DNA of 64,000 nucleotides. It comes from Engraulis encrasicolus (taxonomy: Eukaryota; Chordata; Actinopteri; Clupeiformes; Engraulidae). Under the pieces are notes generated by a model, which had not been told where the DNA came from, ran no database searches, and saw nothing but the letters and a program-made list of their open reading frames with translations. The stretch covers positions 32,975,876 to 33,039,875 of the forward strand of contig NC_085872.1 of the NCBI RefSeq assembly GCF_034702125.1, in the 5' to 3' direction. The translations under genes and the position numbers were made by a program. Below, one piece after another: positions 39,000 through 49,969 of this stretch; position 1 is the first letter of the stretch; each line of letters opens with the position of its first letter.

Positions 39000-39935
39000 A
39001 CATTCCTCCGTCCCATGAACTGTGACCGGCATTGTTTCAGGGCAATAACCTCCTGATCCGAGAGACATGCCACCATCGTCAGAGTCCAGTTTCACTCCAA
39101 GGAAGGTGATTTGTTGTGAGGGAGGCAGTTGGCTGAATTGAGAGACAGGCCCAACATTTGTAAGTATTCCATTACCATTGCTGTGTCCTGCCCTGCCTGC
39201 TGACTCTACTGGGAACATTTTAACCAGTCGTAATTGAGATAGATAATTGACTCTGACGCCCCTCTGACACAGCGGGCTCAAGGCTGTGTCCATGTATTTT
39301 GTGAATGGGATAGGCCGAAGGGAAGGACGTTGAACTCGAAAGTTCTGTCCTCCAACGCAATCGGAGAAACTGGCGATGAGCAGGGTGGACTGCAATGTGG
39401 AAATAGGCACCTCTGAAGCCTATACTCGTGAACCAATCCCCGCACTGAATCGATTGACAGATTTGGGTCAGTGACAGCATTTGAAATGCAACGGGCGTAA
39501 ATACTGGTTTAGTGGCCTTAGGTCCAGTATTGCACGGAATCCACCATGTAGTTTCGGAACTAGGAAGTAGCTCAAATAAAAGCCACTCCGCCGTTCGTTG
39601 CGACTTAACTCCCTTATTGCTCCTTTCCTTAACAGAGTATTTATCTCCTCTGTAAGGCCAGCTGCCGCTCTGGGTCCGGCTGATGAGAAACAAGAACACC
39701 CTTGAACATGGGTGGGCGGTGCCTGAACTGTAGCCGGTAACCAAACCGTACCGTTGAAACAACCCAAGAACTGGGAGAACACATTTCCCACACCTCCAAT
39801 TGAGTGTGGGAGAAAACGTGCGGCAGGGCCACCTTCCCCACAAGAGCTGTAGGAGGGAGGACGAGAGCAGCAATAGTCATCCATCGCGAAATAGTTGCCA
39901 AAAACCAACGTTATCTGCTCCGTGGATGTTGGCAA
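39000..39935 (-). pseudogene. DIRS reverse transcriptase, broken
   Basis: Recognisable blocks: GGFRAILDLRPLNQYL near 39500, DWFTSIGFRGAYFHI near 39420 (palm motif A region; the usual Asp in DLKDAYFHI is lost), HRQFLRLRW, and the active-site strand near 39223-39250, which reads YLNYDWL where functional relatives have YLDDWL. At least two frameshifts. The catalytic Asp pair is therefore destroyed. Confidence 0.82.
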
Positions 39936-39939
39936 ACTG

Positions 39940-40340
39940 TGCCCACTGTCGCATAGGGGTAGCCGCCTCTGGTTGCTCCCACACAGTCGTCATTTCCCTG
40001 ACAAAGTCCGGGGGAAGAGGTCTGAGCTCAAATCAGAATGATGGGGAGATGTTAAGCCATCTATGTATCCAGCATCAAGGTTATCGGATGCTTGCACTCA
40101 TAGCAGCTCCACACTATTATCAGCACCTTGTGGGGACAGCTGCTGTGGTGACACCCTTGCAGGCTGCACTGAAGGGGCCACCTGGCGCTCTGTGCCTGAT
40201 GGCGCAGCCTGGTGCTCGGGCCCTAATGGGGCTGCCTGGTGCCCAGGCCCTAGTGGCGCTGTATGGCGCTCAGCCAGCTGCTGCATCAACCACTGTTGAC
40301 CGGATGTCAAGGACAAATTTCCCTTCACCAGAGACGCCAT
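39940..40340 (-). pseudogene. DIRS gag-like fragment with tandem repeats
   Basis: The minus-strand frame starts MASLVKGNLSLTSGQQWLMQ and contains three to four copies of an APLGPxHQA-like unit, encoded by a 30-bp minisatellite at about 40168-40265. Placed as gag by position upstream of RT; sequence resemblance is weak. Confidence 0.45.
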
Positions 40341-40619
40341 TTTATTGCTAGAACATCATAGGTCTCAGACAGTTGCTGAGGAGAGGGTTGAGTAGCTGGT
40401 ATCGAACCAGAGTCCGTGGACGCCTGGGAGGATGGTGTATTATCTCATGTAGCCTTATTCACCTTACTCAGTAGAGTATGTGATGAGAAGGGGAGACCGC
40501 TCTCCCTGCCCTTAAAGCTAGTGCATGATCAGGGCTCAGACATGTCACACACAGTGTATGTCCATCTTTCACTGGCATTCTACTGTTGCAATTAAAACAG
40601 TTCTGGAATCCAGGCATCT

Positions 40620-40642
40620 TTTTTTTTTTTTTTTTTTTTTTA
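40620..40642. repeat. T-run inside the DIRS element
   Basis: About 22 T (A-run on the element's sense strand), followed by AT-rich sequence to 40710. Confidence 0.95.
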
Positions 40643-40855
40643 ACCTATATTAAAATATATAAATGTTATTATTAATATTATTATTACTTCATCATTAAGT
40701 ATCATTATTATTTCAGTCACACCTTGACTTTAGGCATGAACCTGATAGCACTGTTACTGCCTGGTACCAGATATGGTTCCAGCAGAGGTGCAAGAGATGG
40801 TGGGCACTAAGTGTCTCACACTCCAATAGCAGCACTAATCACCCTAGGTACCGAC

Positions 40856-41536
40856 CCTGGTACCAGCGTTGATCACTCATCGGTACCGAGAATGAGATTG
40901 TTGGTACCAAGAGTTGCGCAGCACGAGATCACGTCATGTGAGGCTGCTGGAGTAGCCTATAACATGCTCGCAAGCAACTCCTTCGACAGAGGGAGAGCGG
41001 CGGCAGGCAGCGTTGATTAGCTAGAGAGATGTCTCTGTAATCTCTTTCCTCCCTAGAGCAAACCACAACAACAGATTACTTACCTCAAGTTGAATTTCAA
41101 GTTGAATTTCAAGTGGAATTCTGGTACCAGCGTTGATCTCTCACCGGTACCGAGAATGAGATTGTCGGTGCCGAGAGTTGCGCAGCACGAGATCACGTCA
41201 GATGAGGCAGCTGGAGTATAACATGCACGCAAGCAACTCGATAGAGGGAGAGTGGCGGCAGTTTGTTACACAGGATAATTATTCCACTGCGGAACCAACG
41301 AGCCCAGCGAGTAACTTCCTCGACAGAGGAAGAGTCGCGGCCGTCCTGCAGGAGAGTTCATGCACGCAAGCAACTCGATAGAAGAGGGAGAGTGGCGGCA
41401 GAATCACAGTGAGCTACTGAACGGCGCCGAAGGTGCCCGTAGCAACATTAGAGATATAGCTAGAGAGATGTCTCTGTAATCTCTTTCCTCCCTAGAGCAA
41501 ACCACAACAACAGATTACTTACCTCAAGTTGAATTC
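40856..41536. repeat. Tandem duplication in the DIRS 5' leader
   Basis: A unit beginning CTGGTACCAGCGTTGATC (40856 and 41122) and ending in CAAACCACAACAACAGATTA (to about 41100 and 41536) is present twice. The second copy is enlarged by an extra repeat of ACGCAAGCAACTCGATAGA (41227 and 41360). Confidence 0.85.
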
Positions 41537-41780
41537 CAGGTGGATATGCGCCTCGGGGATTCCACGAGAGTAGCTTCACATGCGAAAGCACAAGCTACAG
41601 GGAGAAGCCACCGTTACTATAAGCGGCGATAGCACACCTTAATAAGGTGGGGATAATAGCCTGATAACGATAGCCTGGAGAGGGGCAACAATAGTCACCA
41701 GCTCTCGGACAGCTAACTGCCAGTAGGCACCTCGTTACCAGTATCAATTCGTACCTTATCAGATCGCGTGAGGGATTAAA

Positions 41781-41932
41781 GAGGACGAAGTATGCCGCGC
41801 TGGGACTTATATACTGTGTACAGTAGCGCGGCATACTCACGTGATGAAGTTTTGATATAAGTGTACCTCAGAACTCGCGCATGCGCGGATTATATTCCAG
41901 CCCCTTGGGCTAGCCGTCTGGCAGCCTTTCTT
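41781..41932. repeat. DIRS inverted terminal repeat, right copy
   Basis: Reverse complement of 36809-36960. This is the 5' terminal repeat of the element. Confidence 0.93.
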
Positions 41933-42093
41933 GAGTGAAACAGAACTACCCTGCAGGGAGAGTAATCAAAACCGCTAAAAGCAAGATACACAGTTTGCAA
42001 GTTTGAAAGACACAATTAATTTTTTTTTGCCTTCTTTGCAGTTTCGTGAGTGAACAAATGACATTCAGAAATGTTAGCTGTACCAGAGCCCTA

Positions 42094-42626
42094 TCTCTGT
42101 CATTTCGTGAAGTATTCATGAAAAAAATAACTTTAATTTTCGTGGTGCATTCACGTTATTGGCCGTTTTTCGTGGTTGGGCAACGAAACGCTGCCTATTC
42201 ATTTGATTTGCCCCACTGCTGCTATGGTTATCCAAGCGTCTGCAGGGGCGGGGAGGGGGTGCTGACTGAACACTGCTGATAAACTACTACTTACGCCTTA
42301 TGTCATACGACCCTAAACCTAACCCTAACCTTAACCGTAAACCTAAACCTAACCCTAACCTTAACCCTACTTAACCCTACACTTAACCTTAACCCTAACA
42401 TTAGCCCTAAACCTAAGCCTAACCCTAAATTGCTTGTTTGAAATGTTTGATTACCATGTGACGATACCGAAAGGGCGTCAAGCTAGTGGGTTGCTAGGCA
42501 GCAGTTGGGCAATTCAAATGAATAGGCAGCCTTTCGTTGCCCAACCACGAAAAACGAGCAATAACGTGAATGCACCACGAAAATTTAAGTTATTTTTTTC
42601 GTGAATACTTCACGAAATGAAAGAGA
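42094..42626. mobile_element. MITE with telomere-like core (533 bp)
   Basis: Inverted arms of about 115-125 bp (TCTCTGTCATTTCGTGAAGT against its complement at the right, with a few changes) flanked by TA at 42092-42093 and 42627-42628. The core 42312-42428 is about 18 imperfect CCTAAC units. The TA duplication suggests a Tc1/mariner-type origin. Confidence 0.85.
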
Positions 42627-42751
42627 TACGGTTGTGTACCACCATACTTCGAGTATTCTCTCAATTTCCATTGTGAAAGCTGTTCAGCATTTGAACATTG
42701 TACATAACATTTACCAACATTACCTGTTCCCGTCAGTTTATCCAACAAATC

Positions 42752-42884
42752 TGGGGTGAATTTCTCAAAACCAAAGTTGCTAACTACAGCTACTTTGCTG
42801 TTTTCAATGCATTTTCTCATTGGCAACTACCGAAGTTGCTAACAGGCTAACAACTTCTCTTTTGAGAAACTCACCCCTGCTTGT
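42752..42884. mobile_element. Short fold-back MITE
   Basis: GGGGTGAATTTCTCAAAACC at left and TTGAGAAACTCACCCC at right are inverted, with AAGTTGCTAAC motifs repeated inside in both orientations. Confidence 0.8.
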
Positions 42885-43610
42885 GCATCAGACTGATCCT
42901 TGACTTGGTTACAGAATGTTCTGAAGAATTTGTAATGTATTGTAGTGCCGAGGTAGCCTGGAGTGGACTGTGTGTGTGTGTGTTTCCCCATAGGATTCCC
43001 CATAGGATATCTGTATGTGCTGGTGAATGTGTGTGTATCTGTGCGCATGAATGTTGTTCCCCACTCCCTCGTGTGTCTTCTAGAATTTTGCGTGTGCGTC
43101 AGTTTTGGGGTGGGTTTTGATTGGGGGGTAAGTGTCCAGGCGGGAATAATTAAGGGATTAGATCGGATGGGTATTGATAGGGGGCACCATTGATAAGGGA
43201 TCAATAACGTTCACTAACTTATAATCAGAGCTGAGGAGAATTCAACTGTGTAACCAGTCGTGTGTGAAAGTTTATTTAGTGTAGTGAAAAGTGTAGTGTT
43301 CATTGTTTTCCTGGGGGACACCTCCTTTTGCTCAAGTTAGAGTGTGAAAGGGCAGGGAATAAACAAGACATAAACTGTATCTGCTGCCTCCCGTCATCTC
43401 TTTGAAGTGGCTACCGCTCAGCGCTACAGTATAATGGTGGATGTTGTAGTGCCATCGTACAGGCAAGCAGCTGTTTCATTACTGCATGTACAGTATATGC
43501 TAGAGTCTTTCAAAGGAAAATTAAATAATAAAACTTTGAAGTTGAACTAAGTGACTAACTCCAATACCTTCTGGTTTCAAGTTTGTTCACAGTGCACAAT
43601 CCGTGAGCCC
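42885..43610. other. No gene recognised
   Basis: GT-rich patches at 42970-43060. The end of this stretch (GAATAAACAAGACATAAAC ... CAGCGCTACAGT) vaguely resembles an LTR end but no partner LTR or coding region is present. Confidence 0.4.

Positions 43611-43668
<58 letters not shown>
43611..43668. repeat. (GA)n microsatellite
   Basis: About 27 GA units. Confidence 0.97.
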
Positions 43669-43671
<3 letters not shown>

Positions 43672-43785
43672 CGTGCCTGTATGCACAGAGACTTTCAAAA
43701 CATGTTACCCCGACCGAACAGCTCTTGGCCCTGTCTGACTCATTAATACACTCAGTAACACACAGAAGCGCTGCCCATGGTACTT

Positions 43786-43958
43786 ACCCAGAGTCTTCGT
43801 CCAGGGATGAATTCAAAAGCGTTGTGTCTGTGTCCTCGGTGTTGTCAGGCTCCCATTCAACGTCTGTTTCGTCCCCGTCAGTGGATACTGTTGGTTCAGC
43901 GCTCACCTCAGCCGTGTTGCATATTCTTTTCCGAGGATTTTGTGACATTATGCAGAAA
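43786..43958 (-). CDS. Possible first exon of a transposase-like gene
   Basis: The minus-strand frame starts MSQNPRKRICNTAEVSAEPT and continues acidic (GDETDVEWEPDNTEDTD) to DEDSG, then a very strong donor (G|GTAAGTA) at about 43785. An alternative start at 44014 adds 19 residues. An acidic N-terminus of this kind is common in piggyBac-derived proteins, and a possible piggyBac-type end lies upstream at 44471. No following exon could be found on the left, so this may be an orphan fragment. Could equally be a host exon; family not recognised. Confidence 0.35.
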
Positions 43959-44470
43959 TTAGTTGACTTCTTCAGCGGAAAAACGCCAAAAATATGGCGA
44001 ATGTTGGGCAGCATGTAAACTTTTACACTTCAGCTTCAATAACAAGCTGCACCTGTGAAGTACAGAACCGCATGCTGATTGTTAATTGCAACCCGGACGC
44101 GGGGTTGATTGATTGTTATTTGACACCCGCGGGCGGGTGTACTGTAATCACTGGCCCTCATCTGGCAGCGGCAGCTGGGTGTTACACATGCAGCTGCAAA
44201 CCCCGGCTGCATGGGCCTGGTACTGTCGGGGTGTCTACTGATGCTTAGTGCCCATGGAATGTGGTATCTGGGCAGGCTGGGTGGTATCAGCTCAGCCCTG
44301 TGCAGTGGTAGTGGGGCCTGGCAGAGTGGGGTGTCTAATGTGCCCTGATTACCCATAGCAAGTGTCTCTCGAGCAGTCATGGTGGTGTGGACATGGTGGT
44401 GGAGAAAGCTCATTGATTTGTAACCGCCGGCCGGGCTTTATCCCGCCGGCGGCTGGTGAATGTTAACTGG
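43786..44470 (-). mobile_element. Possible 5' end of a piggyBac-like element
   Basis: On the minus strand TTAA (44471-44474) is followed by CCAGTTAACATTC and a CCGCCGGCGGG...CCGGCCGGCGG inverted pair, then a GC-rich leader to the putative exon. TTAA then CC matches piggyBac habits. No opposite end found. Confidence 0.3.
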
Positions 44471-44474
44471 TTAA

Positions 44475-44809
44475 ACACTACACAACGATGTCTTCAGATA
44501 AGGAGGATAACTGTCAAGCGCCACACTCAACAAACTCTTCATGGTCAGTAACATCAAGCGGAGCAGAAAAAATAGGAAGGCACGAGACGTTTGCAGATAG
44601 CGTGCACTATGTTCAGTGCTATTAGTACACGCAGTGTCACCGCTCAAAAGAAACAACAGCCCAAACGCCCTCAAACTGCTGTTCTGTCAGAAAACAGTGT
44701 CAACCTGTCGCCTAGGCTACTCCCTAGTACTTCCCCCAGCGGCATTGAAAAGTCCTCCATGAAATCCAAAACCAACGTCACTTCAAATAGGTGACAAAAC
44801 CTTTAACAA
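44475..44809. other. Nothing recognised
   Basis: Short stretch without supported features. Confidence 0.45.
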
Positions 44810-44926
44810 ATTGCATCGATTTCTATGGGCACAAAACTGCAGGGGGAAAAAAGGCCAAATGGCCCATTTTTCCCGTTTTTACCCGCAGACGGCCATCCCA
44901 CTTAACCGCCCAATCTGGCAACACTG
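44810..44926. mobile_element. hAT-type MITE, right part
   Basis: AAATTGCATCGATTTCTATG through CCCAATCTGGCAACACTG matches 26987-27081. The left half is missing. Confidence 0.75.
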
Positions 44927-45753
44927 TTTACCACGGCTTGTTAATGACATTGAAGATATACTTGATATACTAATAAAGATAAAGATAAAGATATAATAGA
45001 GATAAAGATACTATAGATATACTAATCTACTTGCCAGTTTTACTTGCTCCTTTTGAAATATGGTGGGGAGAGTTCCCGATTTTTCTTGAGACCAGAAACA
45101 ATATTTACATTCCTTTTGGCATGACTAGAAGCAACGACGAAAGGGATTTCGCCATTCCATAAGCCTACATTGCGGCAAATTATTACATCTTTCTCACACA
45201 CTTTGAAGAAAGTCTAGACAGGAGAAGTCACTGTGTTCTCGAGATGCATCGGTACTGTAGGCTTTTTTGGCGGTTCTGTACACACATGCCACATCAGAAA
45301 AAACGTTATGTGATTGGCTTTTTGATCAGCATGTTTTTGCCGATACTGGTCAGACGGCCGATAGTGATTTGCAGCCGATTGATTTGTCACTGCCCTGTTC
45401 GTGTCCCGAGCTGGTTCTGTCCTGCGGTCGAAACTGTTGACTGATTTGAACGTGGGCAGTGTTGCTGCATCTCAAGTAGCCCAATTGGGTGGGCCAAGTT
45501 GCTACACGAATGTAGCCAAATGTAGCCAATTATGCACTTGCTCCATTTCTGGACACAACATCAAGGCAGGGGTTGACAGGTAGCCACAACTACAAAGTAG
45601 CCCCTGGGCAACGGGTGTTGATAAAGCACCCATGCTGATAGTGAGAAGAATGTTGTTGATAAAATTTTGACTTGCTCGTCACCTGACTTCTTTTTCCGTG
45701 ACAGTTCATTCAACAACTACAAGAAATTGCAAAGGTGTTAGCAAAGAAAAAAA
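44927..45753. other. No gene; contains a dispersed repeat
   Basis: 45025-45170 (GGGGAGAGTTCCCGATTTTTCT onward) is a diverged relative of 58025-58110. GATAAAGATA units at 44975-45015. The block 45460-45610 repeats GTAGCC words. Confidence 0.5.
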
Positions 45754-46070
45754 ACCTTGACTGATCCTAGTCATCACAACTATGAAGTGTTTTCTATATT
45801 ACCATCTGGGAAACGGTATAGAAGCCTGAAATCTCACACTACCAGACTCCAAAGTAGTTTCTTCCACCAAGCAGTTAGATTACTGAATTCATGCTGAAGA
45901 CAACAAGGCACTTTCTTCATCCCCCCGCCCCCTCTCTCTTTTTTTCTTTTTAATCTATTTTGAGGACACAAAAAACACAACAATTTTTACTCTTCAAAGG
46001 CTTCAAACCTATAATAAGATGTAATAAACAAATCTTGAATCTTGAATGTTGAATCTTGAAAGAAACAAAA
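45754..46070 (+). mobile_element. 3' end of a second LINE type
   Basis: Last 48 codons of an ORF2 are readable: DPSHHNYEVFSILPSGKRYR, then TTRLQSSFFHQAVRLLNSC and stop at about 45897, the LPSGxRYR ... SFxxQAVxLLN signature of a non-LTR element C-terminus. A T/C-rich 3'UTR and a CTTGAAT-repeat tail follow, ending near 46060. 5'-truncated. Confidence 0.8.
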
Positions 46071-46103
46071 AATGATCTTATGTGCTTTCCTGCAGTAGTG
46101 CGC

Positions 46104-46720
46104 TAGGGTTGGGAAGATTAACCGATACGCATTGGAAAATCGATACGACCTTTAGGATGCAGTTGCATCGATTTGCAAACGTCTGCATTGGTGAAAACCT
46201 CAAATAAAGATGCATTGATACAAACTGAATAATATCTCATGCCTTCCTATTCTCGTGCGCAGCCAAGCTGACATTGGCTGGTTCAAGTTGAGGCTGTCTT
46301 TCGTTTCATGCAAGGAGTTTGAGGCAGGTCCAAGCAAACAGCAGCCTTTCTTTGAATCAGAGCGGGTAAAAGCAGTGTTGCCTATTAAACGCATTTGTTG
46401 TATTACAGTGAGTTTTTCTGATATTTTGAAAGAATCAATCTTCTCTGCTCAAAGCAGTGTGCCCCATTAAAAGTAACATGCACAGCCTTTAATACCAATT
46501 TAATATTTTGAGTTCTGTATCGTATCGCAACTTATCGAATCGTACTGCATCGCATAGTATTATAAATGAATCGCATCATATCATACTGCATTGCAGTAGG
46601 TCGGAGAATCGTATTGTATCTTATCACTGGTAATTTCATGATTCGTGAATGTATCGGATGGGTGGCATGTGTATCAAGATGTGTATCGTATCGCTTTGGT
46701 GATGAAGATTCCCAAGCCTA
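46104..46720. mobile_element. hAT-type MITE (617 bp)
   Basis: Ends TAGGGTTGGGAAGATTAACC and the complement of TAGGCTTGGGAATCTTC. Target duplication TAGTGCGC / TAGTGCAC (7 of 8) at 46096-46103 and 46721-46728. Filled with CGTATCG/CGATACG words. Confidence 0.85.
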
Positions 46721-47479
46721 TAGTGCACCAACAGCAGGGTTTCATGTAACGTCACAAGCTCGAAATCTAATCATGCAAATCTTTGCTGGAGGTAGGGTTG
46801 CCAACTGTCAATGGAAAAAATTCAGGACACTTGTTTGGTAGCTTGTCATTTTTCCGACGCCCCTTTGGTCCGACGCGTCAATATTCCGAAAATTTCCCAT
46901 TGATCCTGCAGCCCACTAACTCGAAATGATTAAATTGCTCCGACAGCTCAATGTTCCGACCAATGGCTGTCAGTCATCATAATTCCCCAGGTCGTAGGTC
47001 CTGCTCCTCTTTACCCCGGTGCCAAGTAGACCAGAGTCCTGCACGGGTCCATTTTTGTATACCCGGACCCACCCATGCCCGTGCAGTGCATTACCCACCC
47101 ACCCGTAAACCCGTGGTAATTTCAAAGTTGAATCTGTACCCACCCAGACCCGTTAATATTCTACCCGTTACCCAACCGTGCCTGTGAAAAAATACTTCAA
47201 ATCGAAAGTAATCATATTTCCACTGTTTTATTTTACAATGCGCCACTGGAAAAAAGTGACACCAACGTAATTTCCAACAGCCATATAAGATGTCAAGCCA
47301 TTAACTGGCAAGACCTTGAAGTTTAAAAAAAATAAAATAAAATCGTGTAGGCAACAGTAGCCGAGTAAACGCGTAGAGCAGTTGCTCTGTCTGATACACG
47401 ACAGGAAACAAGAGGTAAAAAGGCAGCAGGCTATAAAACACAAAATAACAATAAAAAAACAGCCTATGTGGGCCTATGG

Positions 47480-49147
47480 TAGGCCGTCTTAATTTCTAAG
47501 ATTACTGTGCAGAAACAGTATATCGTCCACAGTCCCAGGTTTGAGCTGCGTTCTGCGTTCTTGGCGCACAAATCCAGCGGAGGAAAAATCTCTCTCACCT
47601 GCAGCGCTGGATGCAGGAATTGAGAGAACACCTCACGCGATGGTTGCCAGATAAGGGAAATCCTCTTGGTGCTCTTTCCACCACAAAAGAACATCGAGAG
47701 AGTCACCCTTTGGTGACTTGAGTTGGATATATGATGAAACCTCGTCTTCGCTCAGCTCAGCGTCATCGCTGGAATCATCAACATCGGATAAATGATCCGC
47801 TGTAAGACGGGGTCTCTTCGCTGGGTAAGCCACGGTGCTGGGCCTCTCTGAAATGTCCTCTCACGAAGTTCTGTTTAGAATTGAAACAGGTATAAAAGAA
47901 ATGAATGCAAATAAACTTGTTCATTATGGTAAAACTTTATAAAACATTATTGTTATTATTATTATTATTAACAGCTGACTGAAGATTAAAATCATAACTC
48001 ACCTTCAACAAGACGCCGGGCTTCGTTGTGAACTCCGGTTGCGTCCGCCTCATTGGACAGCAGCCTCAGGCGTTTCAACTTGGGGTGCAAAAACATTGCC
48101 AACTTGTGCAGGAAGTGTAGTTGAAGTTTCTCGTCAAGGACCTTGAGACATTTTTCTTTCACGGATGACAATGTCATGCTGTCAGTCGAGCACGGCTGAA
48201 GGTGGCGTTTTAAAGGGGTATGCCACTATTTTGGGGCCTAATACAGTTAAAATCGTTGGCTGGGGTTTAGAAGGGTGGTAAAGTTTCTTATTTTTCATGT
48301 TAAGCGTTGTCTTGCTTTAAGACAAGTTAAAAGAGGGAATATGTCGCTAAGCTAGTGAAAGTCAATGGATCCGTGTAGTATGTAGCAATGCTACATGGAT
48401 ACATTGACTTTCACTAGCTTAGCGACATACTCCCTCTTTTAACGTGTCTTAAAGCAAGACAACGCTTAACATGAAAAATAAGACACTTTACCACCTTTAT
48501 AAACCCCAGTCAACGATTTTAGCTGTATTAATCCCCAAAATAGTGGCATACCCCTTTAAGCGTTCCAGCCACACAGCTGTCAGGTGAATGGTAGGCGTCT
48601 TTGAAGCTTCCAAGGCCTTGGTTGCTTCTTTGAAACGTGCCAAAAAAGCCACAATTTCCAGCAAAGTCTCTCTTCTAATTGGGGTCAAATGGTCCTCCTC
48701 TCCTCGCTCCTCTAGGAGTTCACGGATGGCCTCGTACTGGCAACCGATTGAATCCAGCATTGTGTGAAGCGAGTTCCAGCGCGTATCCAGACGCCTTCAG
48801 TGTTTTACCCAGACGACTCTGTAGGTGTGACTGTTAAACATAAGTCACTAGCGATTTGGCAGAGTCAATGAGCCCAGAGATCTCTTCACCAAAAACGTCA
48901 TCTTCTTTGTGTTTACCAAGAGTGGTATGCAGTACCGTGTTCTTTGTTAATATAATGCATGGTCACACACAGATAGCCCACCTTTCGGAAATCATCAGTC
49001 CAAAAATCAAGCGTGACAGCACCGTTGCAGTCAGTCATTTGGGTTATCTCAGGAGCAATGCTTTCTCTGGTTTCCTCGGCGAGAGACAGTGGTTGGATCT
49101 GGCAAAAGTTGTTGTGCATCAACCACACCTGCTCGCGCTTCGACATC
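47480..49147 (-). pseudogene. hAT transposase, frameshifted and split by a MITE
   Basis: hAT transposases cut and paste their element. Recognisable blocks, N to C: AVTLDFWTDDFRKVGYLCV (about 49025), a RWNSLHTMLDSI-type block (about 48770), LTPIRRETLLEIVAF, then AVWLERL at 48560, where a TTAA MITE (48214-48555) interrupts. The frame resumes as KRHLQPCSTDSMTLSSV at 48210. The C-terminal dimerisation region shows LLWWKEHQEDFPYLATIA (about 47640) and, after frameshifts, ERDFSSAGFVRQERRTQLKP (about 47570). The N-terminal DNA-binding part is absent. At least three frame changes; dead. Confidence 0.88.
48214..48555. mobile_element. TTAA-target MITE inside the hAT transposase
   Basis: Ends AGGGGTATGCCACTATTTTG and its complement; arms of about 165 bp fold over a short centre near 48390. 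TTAA at 48210-48213 and 48556-48559. The host codons read CTT AAA across the insertion site. Confidence 0.93.
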
Positions 49148-49969
49148 TATTAGCCCCTTAGTGGGGTCGTGTTAGGCTCAGTCATTTCAAATTGGTGTTA
49201 AAGTTTGGTTTTCACTTCCAAGTTGAGGTTTAGGGTCTATAGAACAATTTGAGTTCGAGTGTCAAACACACAGATAACAAAATGGCCTGCGGGGGGCGCT
49301 CTAAAATATATAAACTGCTATAACTTTTGATTATGTAAACCAAATATAACATATGAGGTATGTATGGATTCAGCATGAAGAGGTGAAACCGGTGAGCTAA
49401 GTATTCGGTTACCAGATTAAAGACACACTATGTAATAAACACACTTTTAGCCAATGGACAGCAAAATCCGGGCTTTTTTAAGATAAAGGGTGGAAATGCC
49501 CTCAAAGTTGCAATGAAACATCATTTATTGTTACAAGCTATTGTAAATAAAGCCTGGGTTATCACTTAAGTTGATTTGTTCAGAATATCCCTGAAGCACA
49601 CAGATACTTAGGATACCTATACACAAATATGACAGCATAAAGCCTATGTCATACTTAGCACCCAACTTGCAACTTTGAGTTTATGAATTTAGGATCATGA
49701 GTAACAGCTTTTTTTTTCAATCAAGCCATCATTTTATTCACAAAAAAACGTATATCTAAAAGAAAGTAAATCAATAATAATAATAATAATAATCATAATG
49801 ATAATAATAATAATGTTAAGGATAATGATGATGATGATATACTATGAGGAATAACAGTTTTTCCGACATTCAAAAACAAACAGAAGACATATGGCTAACA
49901 TTTATCCCAATACTCCACTCTACAATAACTATGACAGAGAACAGATACAATAACAGTCAGTGGTCAGTC
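49148..49969. other. No gene; AT-rich with (AAT)n
   Basis: AATAAT run at 49772-49815 and GATGAT run near 49827. Nothing else recognised. Confidence 0.5.

Larger units (their letters stand above)
36770..41946 (-). mobile_element. DIRS retrotransposon, structurally complete but coding-dead (5.2 kb)
   Basis: Reads right to left. Inverted terminal repeats of 152 bp lie at 36809-36960 and 41781-41932. An internal complementary region at 37000-37106 joins the complement of the left extremity to the complement of the right extremity around a shared GTT. Coding remnants in element order are gag-like (about 40340-39940), RT (39935-39000), RNase H (38810-38203) and tyrosine recombinase (38200-37270). 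No target duplication is expected for DIRS, which integrates by recombination of a circle; both outer ends carry GTT on the minus strand (AAC at 36770-36772 and 41944-41946). Frameshifts and deletions break every gene. Confidence 0.93.
47032..49147 (-). mobile_element. Decayed autonomous hAT transposon
   Basis: The left end CAGAGTCCTGCACGGGTCC with repeated ACCCG words is a hAT-type terminus. The transposase remnant follows on the minus strand. The other terminus was not found to the right of 49147, so the 5' part (including any BED zinc finger) is missing. Confidence 0.75.

Noticed and set aside
42312..42428. Chromosome end or true interstitial telomere fusion
   Set aside because: The CCTAAC units are imperfect and lie inside a MITE with inverted arms and TA flanks.
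42950..43450. Solo LTR ending near CAGCGCTACAGT
   Set aside because: No matching second LTR, no clear 5' TG end with target duplication, no primer-binding site that I could defend.
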